A stretch of 7,148 nucleotides of DNA from Methanobacterium sp. (GTDB lineage: Archaea; Methanobacteriota; Methanobacteria; Methanobacteriales; Methanobacteriaceae): contig PLXT01000094.1 in the NCBI GenBank assembly GCA_003151535.1, forward strand, positions 1 through 7,148, read 5' to 3'. The notes beneath the pieces are model-generated. The model saw only the letters and a list, made by a program, of their open reading frames with translations. It did not search any database and was not told the origin of the DNA. Position numbers and translations under genes: made by a program. Below are positions 6,051-7,148 of this stretch, in pieces (the stretch's first letter is position 1; each line of letters begins with the position of its first letter).

Positions 6051-7148
6051 ATGATAAAGAAATGTATAGAATGTAAAGGTAAAGGTTATAATGTCACAAG
6101 TTACAAGGTATGTGAAAGCTGCCATGGAACAGGTGTTAAAAGTGAGGTGGATCTTAAAAACCACTTTAAAGGAGTATCATCAAACGCTGTTAAACGATTC
6201 GAACTTGATGAAGAGCAGGATGTTCCATGCGGAGCATGTAATGGCAAGGGTGAAATCGAAGTAACAGAAGAATGCGTCGAATGCAGCGGAGAAGGTGAGT
6301 TAAATGTCTGCAGAAAATGTGGTAAAGCCCTAGAAAATGGAGATTACTGCAGCGATTGCCAACCTAAAGACATAGTTAATATATTACATCCCGCATGTGA
6401 CATGGACGACCTTGAAATAGGCAGCGAGTACAAGGGAAAAATAACAAGGGTAGAAAATTATGGGATATTTGTTAGCCTTTCTAAAAAAGTATTTGGACTT
6501 TTAAGAATACGATCACCAAGCTACTCTGTTGGAGAAGAACTTTTTGTAAAAGTAATGGAAATTAAGAGGTCACGTGGAGAAGTAGATCTATCACCATCCA
6601 CAATCAAAGGTTCATACGAAGTTATTAAACTCAAAAAGAATATTTCACGAACCAAAATCAATGAGATCAACAACAGATACATGGGCAAGACCGTAAGAAT
6701 CGTTGGTGAAGTTGTACAAGTCCAACAGACATCAGGACCCACAATATTCACTGTTTCTGATGAAACAGGCACAACATGGGCAGCAGCTTTTGATGAACCT
6801 GGAGTGAGGGTTTATCCTGGAGTTAACACCGGTAACATAGTAGAAGTCTTAGGTGAAGTCAACCTCCATGGGGGTAAGATACAGATAGAATCAGAATCCA
6901 TTGACAAACTCACTGGTCAAGATTCTATTGACATAAGAAAACTTATCGATGATGCAATTGATGAACGTGCAGAACCAGAAGAAACAGAATTTTTAATAGA
7001 GAGTGAAACCCTCAATCAGCTACGTCCAATGATGCACAATGCTGCAAAGGCCATAAGAAGGGCCATACTTGACGGAAGATCCATACTGGTAAGGCACCAT
7101 GCAGATGCAGATGGAATTTGTGCAGGAGTTGCAATTGAAAAGGCTGTT
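6051..7148 (+). CDS. Archaeal RecJ-like DHH phosphoesterase with DnaJ-type zinc knuckles (partial, 3' end outside window)
   Basis: The first 366 codons are present and the frame runs off the right edge. Domain order matches COG1107, an archaea-specific RecJ-like exonuclease group. Four CxxCxGxG knuckles start at Cys5, Cys21, Cys60 and Cys75, as in DnaJ, followed by a CxxC pair at 87/90 and 100/103 resembling a zinc ribbon. An S1-type RNA/DNA-binding domain spans about 121-182 (IGSEYKGKITRVENYGIFVS). A second OB-fold of the tRNA-anti type lies at about 211-287 (GKTVRIVGEVV ... VEVLGEV). The DHH domain then begins, with motif I, SILVRHHADADGICAGVAIE, at 344-363; His349/His350, Asp352 and Asp354 are the expected metal-binding positions. 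The remaining DHH motifs and the DHHA1 domain should lie beyond the window. Metal-dependent nuclease or phosphodiesterase activity on single-stranded DNA or RNA is expected from the family; the true substrate is not evident. It is richer in G+C (27 of 60 at 6181-6240) than ppk. Confidence 0.92.
   Translation, partial: MIKKCIECKGKGYNVTSYKVCESCHGTGVKSEVDLKNHFKGVSSNAVKRFELDEEQDVPCGACNGKGEIEVTEECVECSGEGELNVCRKCGKALENGDYCSDCQPKDIVNILHPACDMDDLEIGSEYKGKITRVENYGIFVSLSKKVFGLLRIRSPSYSVGEELFVKVMEIKRSRGEVDLSPSTIKGSYEVIKLKKNISRTKINEINNRYMGKTVRIVGEVVQVQQTSGPTIFTVSDETGTTWAAAFDEPGVRVYPGVNTGNIVEVLGEVNLHGGKIQIESESIDKLTGQDSIDIRKLIDDAIDERAEPEETEFLIESETLNQLRPMMHNAAKAIRRAILDGRSILVRHHADADGICAGVAIEKAV

Noticed and set aside
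6521..6772. Minus-strand open frame of 83 codons
   Set aside because: It is antisense to the S1/OB region of the RecJ-like gene and has no support of its own.

Overview
The window looks like archaeal chromosome, most likely a methanogen of the order Methanobacteriales. The support is a RecJ-like DHH protein of the archaea-specific type with DnaJ-type zinc knuckles (COG1107), GAGGT-type ribosome binding sites, a TATA box with an A-rich upstream element ahead of ppx, and very A+T-rich spacers. The species cannot be named from this stretch.

Layout. Bases 1-251 hold the 3' end of a plus-strand transposase gene that begins outside the window. It converges on a two-gene minus-strand operon, ppx (2481-3398) then ppk (359-2479). 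The operon encodes an exopolyphosphatase and a type 1 polyphosphate kinase, so synthesis and breakdown of polyphosphate are transcribed together. About 2.1 kb without an intact gene follows (3399-5498). In its middle lies a degenerate insertion sequence (4199-4944) with matching inverted ends, a TTA direct repeat at each edge, and only the C-terminal part of a transposase (4339-4566, minus). From 5508 two plus-strand genes follow: a small predicted lipoprotein of unknown function and, 51 nt later, the COG1107 RecJ-like gene, which runs off the right edge just after its first DHH motif.

How the genes relate. ppx and ppk form a functional unit: the ppk ribosome binding site lies in the last codons of ppx and one base separates the genes. 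This pair is more A+T-rich than the RecJ-like gene and sits between two transposase remnants, which suggests an accessory block that may have been acquired; this is inference. The lipoprotein and RecJ-like genes may be co-transcribed, but no functional link is visible.

The rest of the spacer has no convincing gene, tRNA, rRNA or CRISPR. It does contain several short perfect inverted repeats, including two operator-like palindromes centred 21 bp apart. I see no clear evidence of a new multi-gene system. The most solid new observation is the delimited insertion sequence relic.
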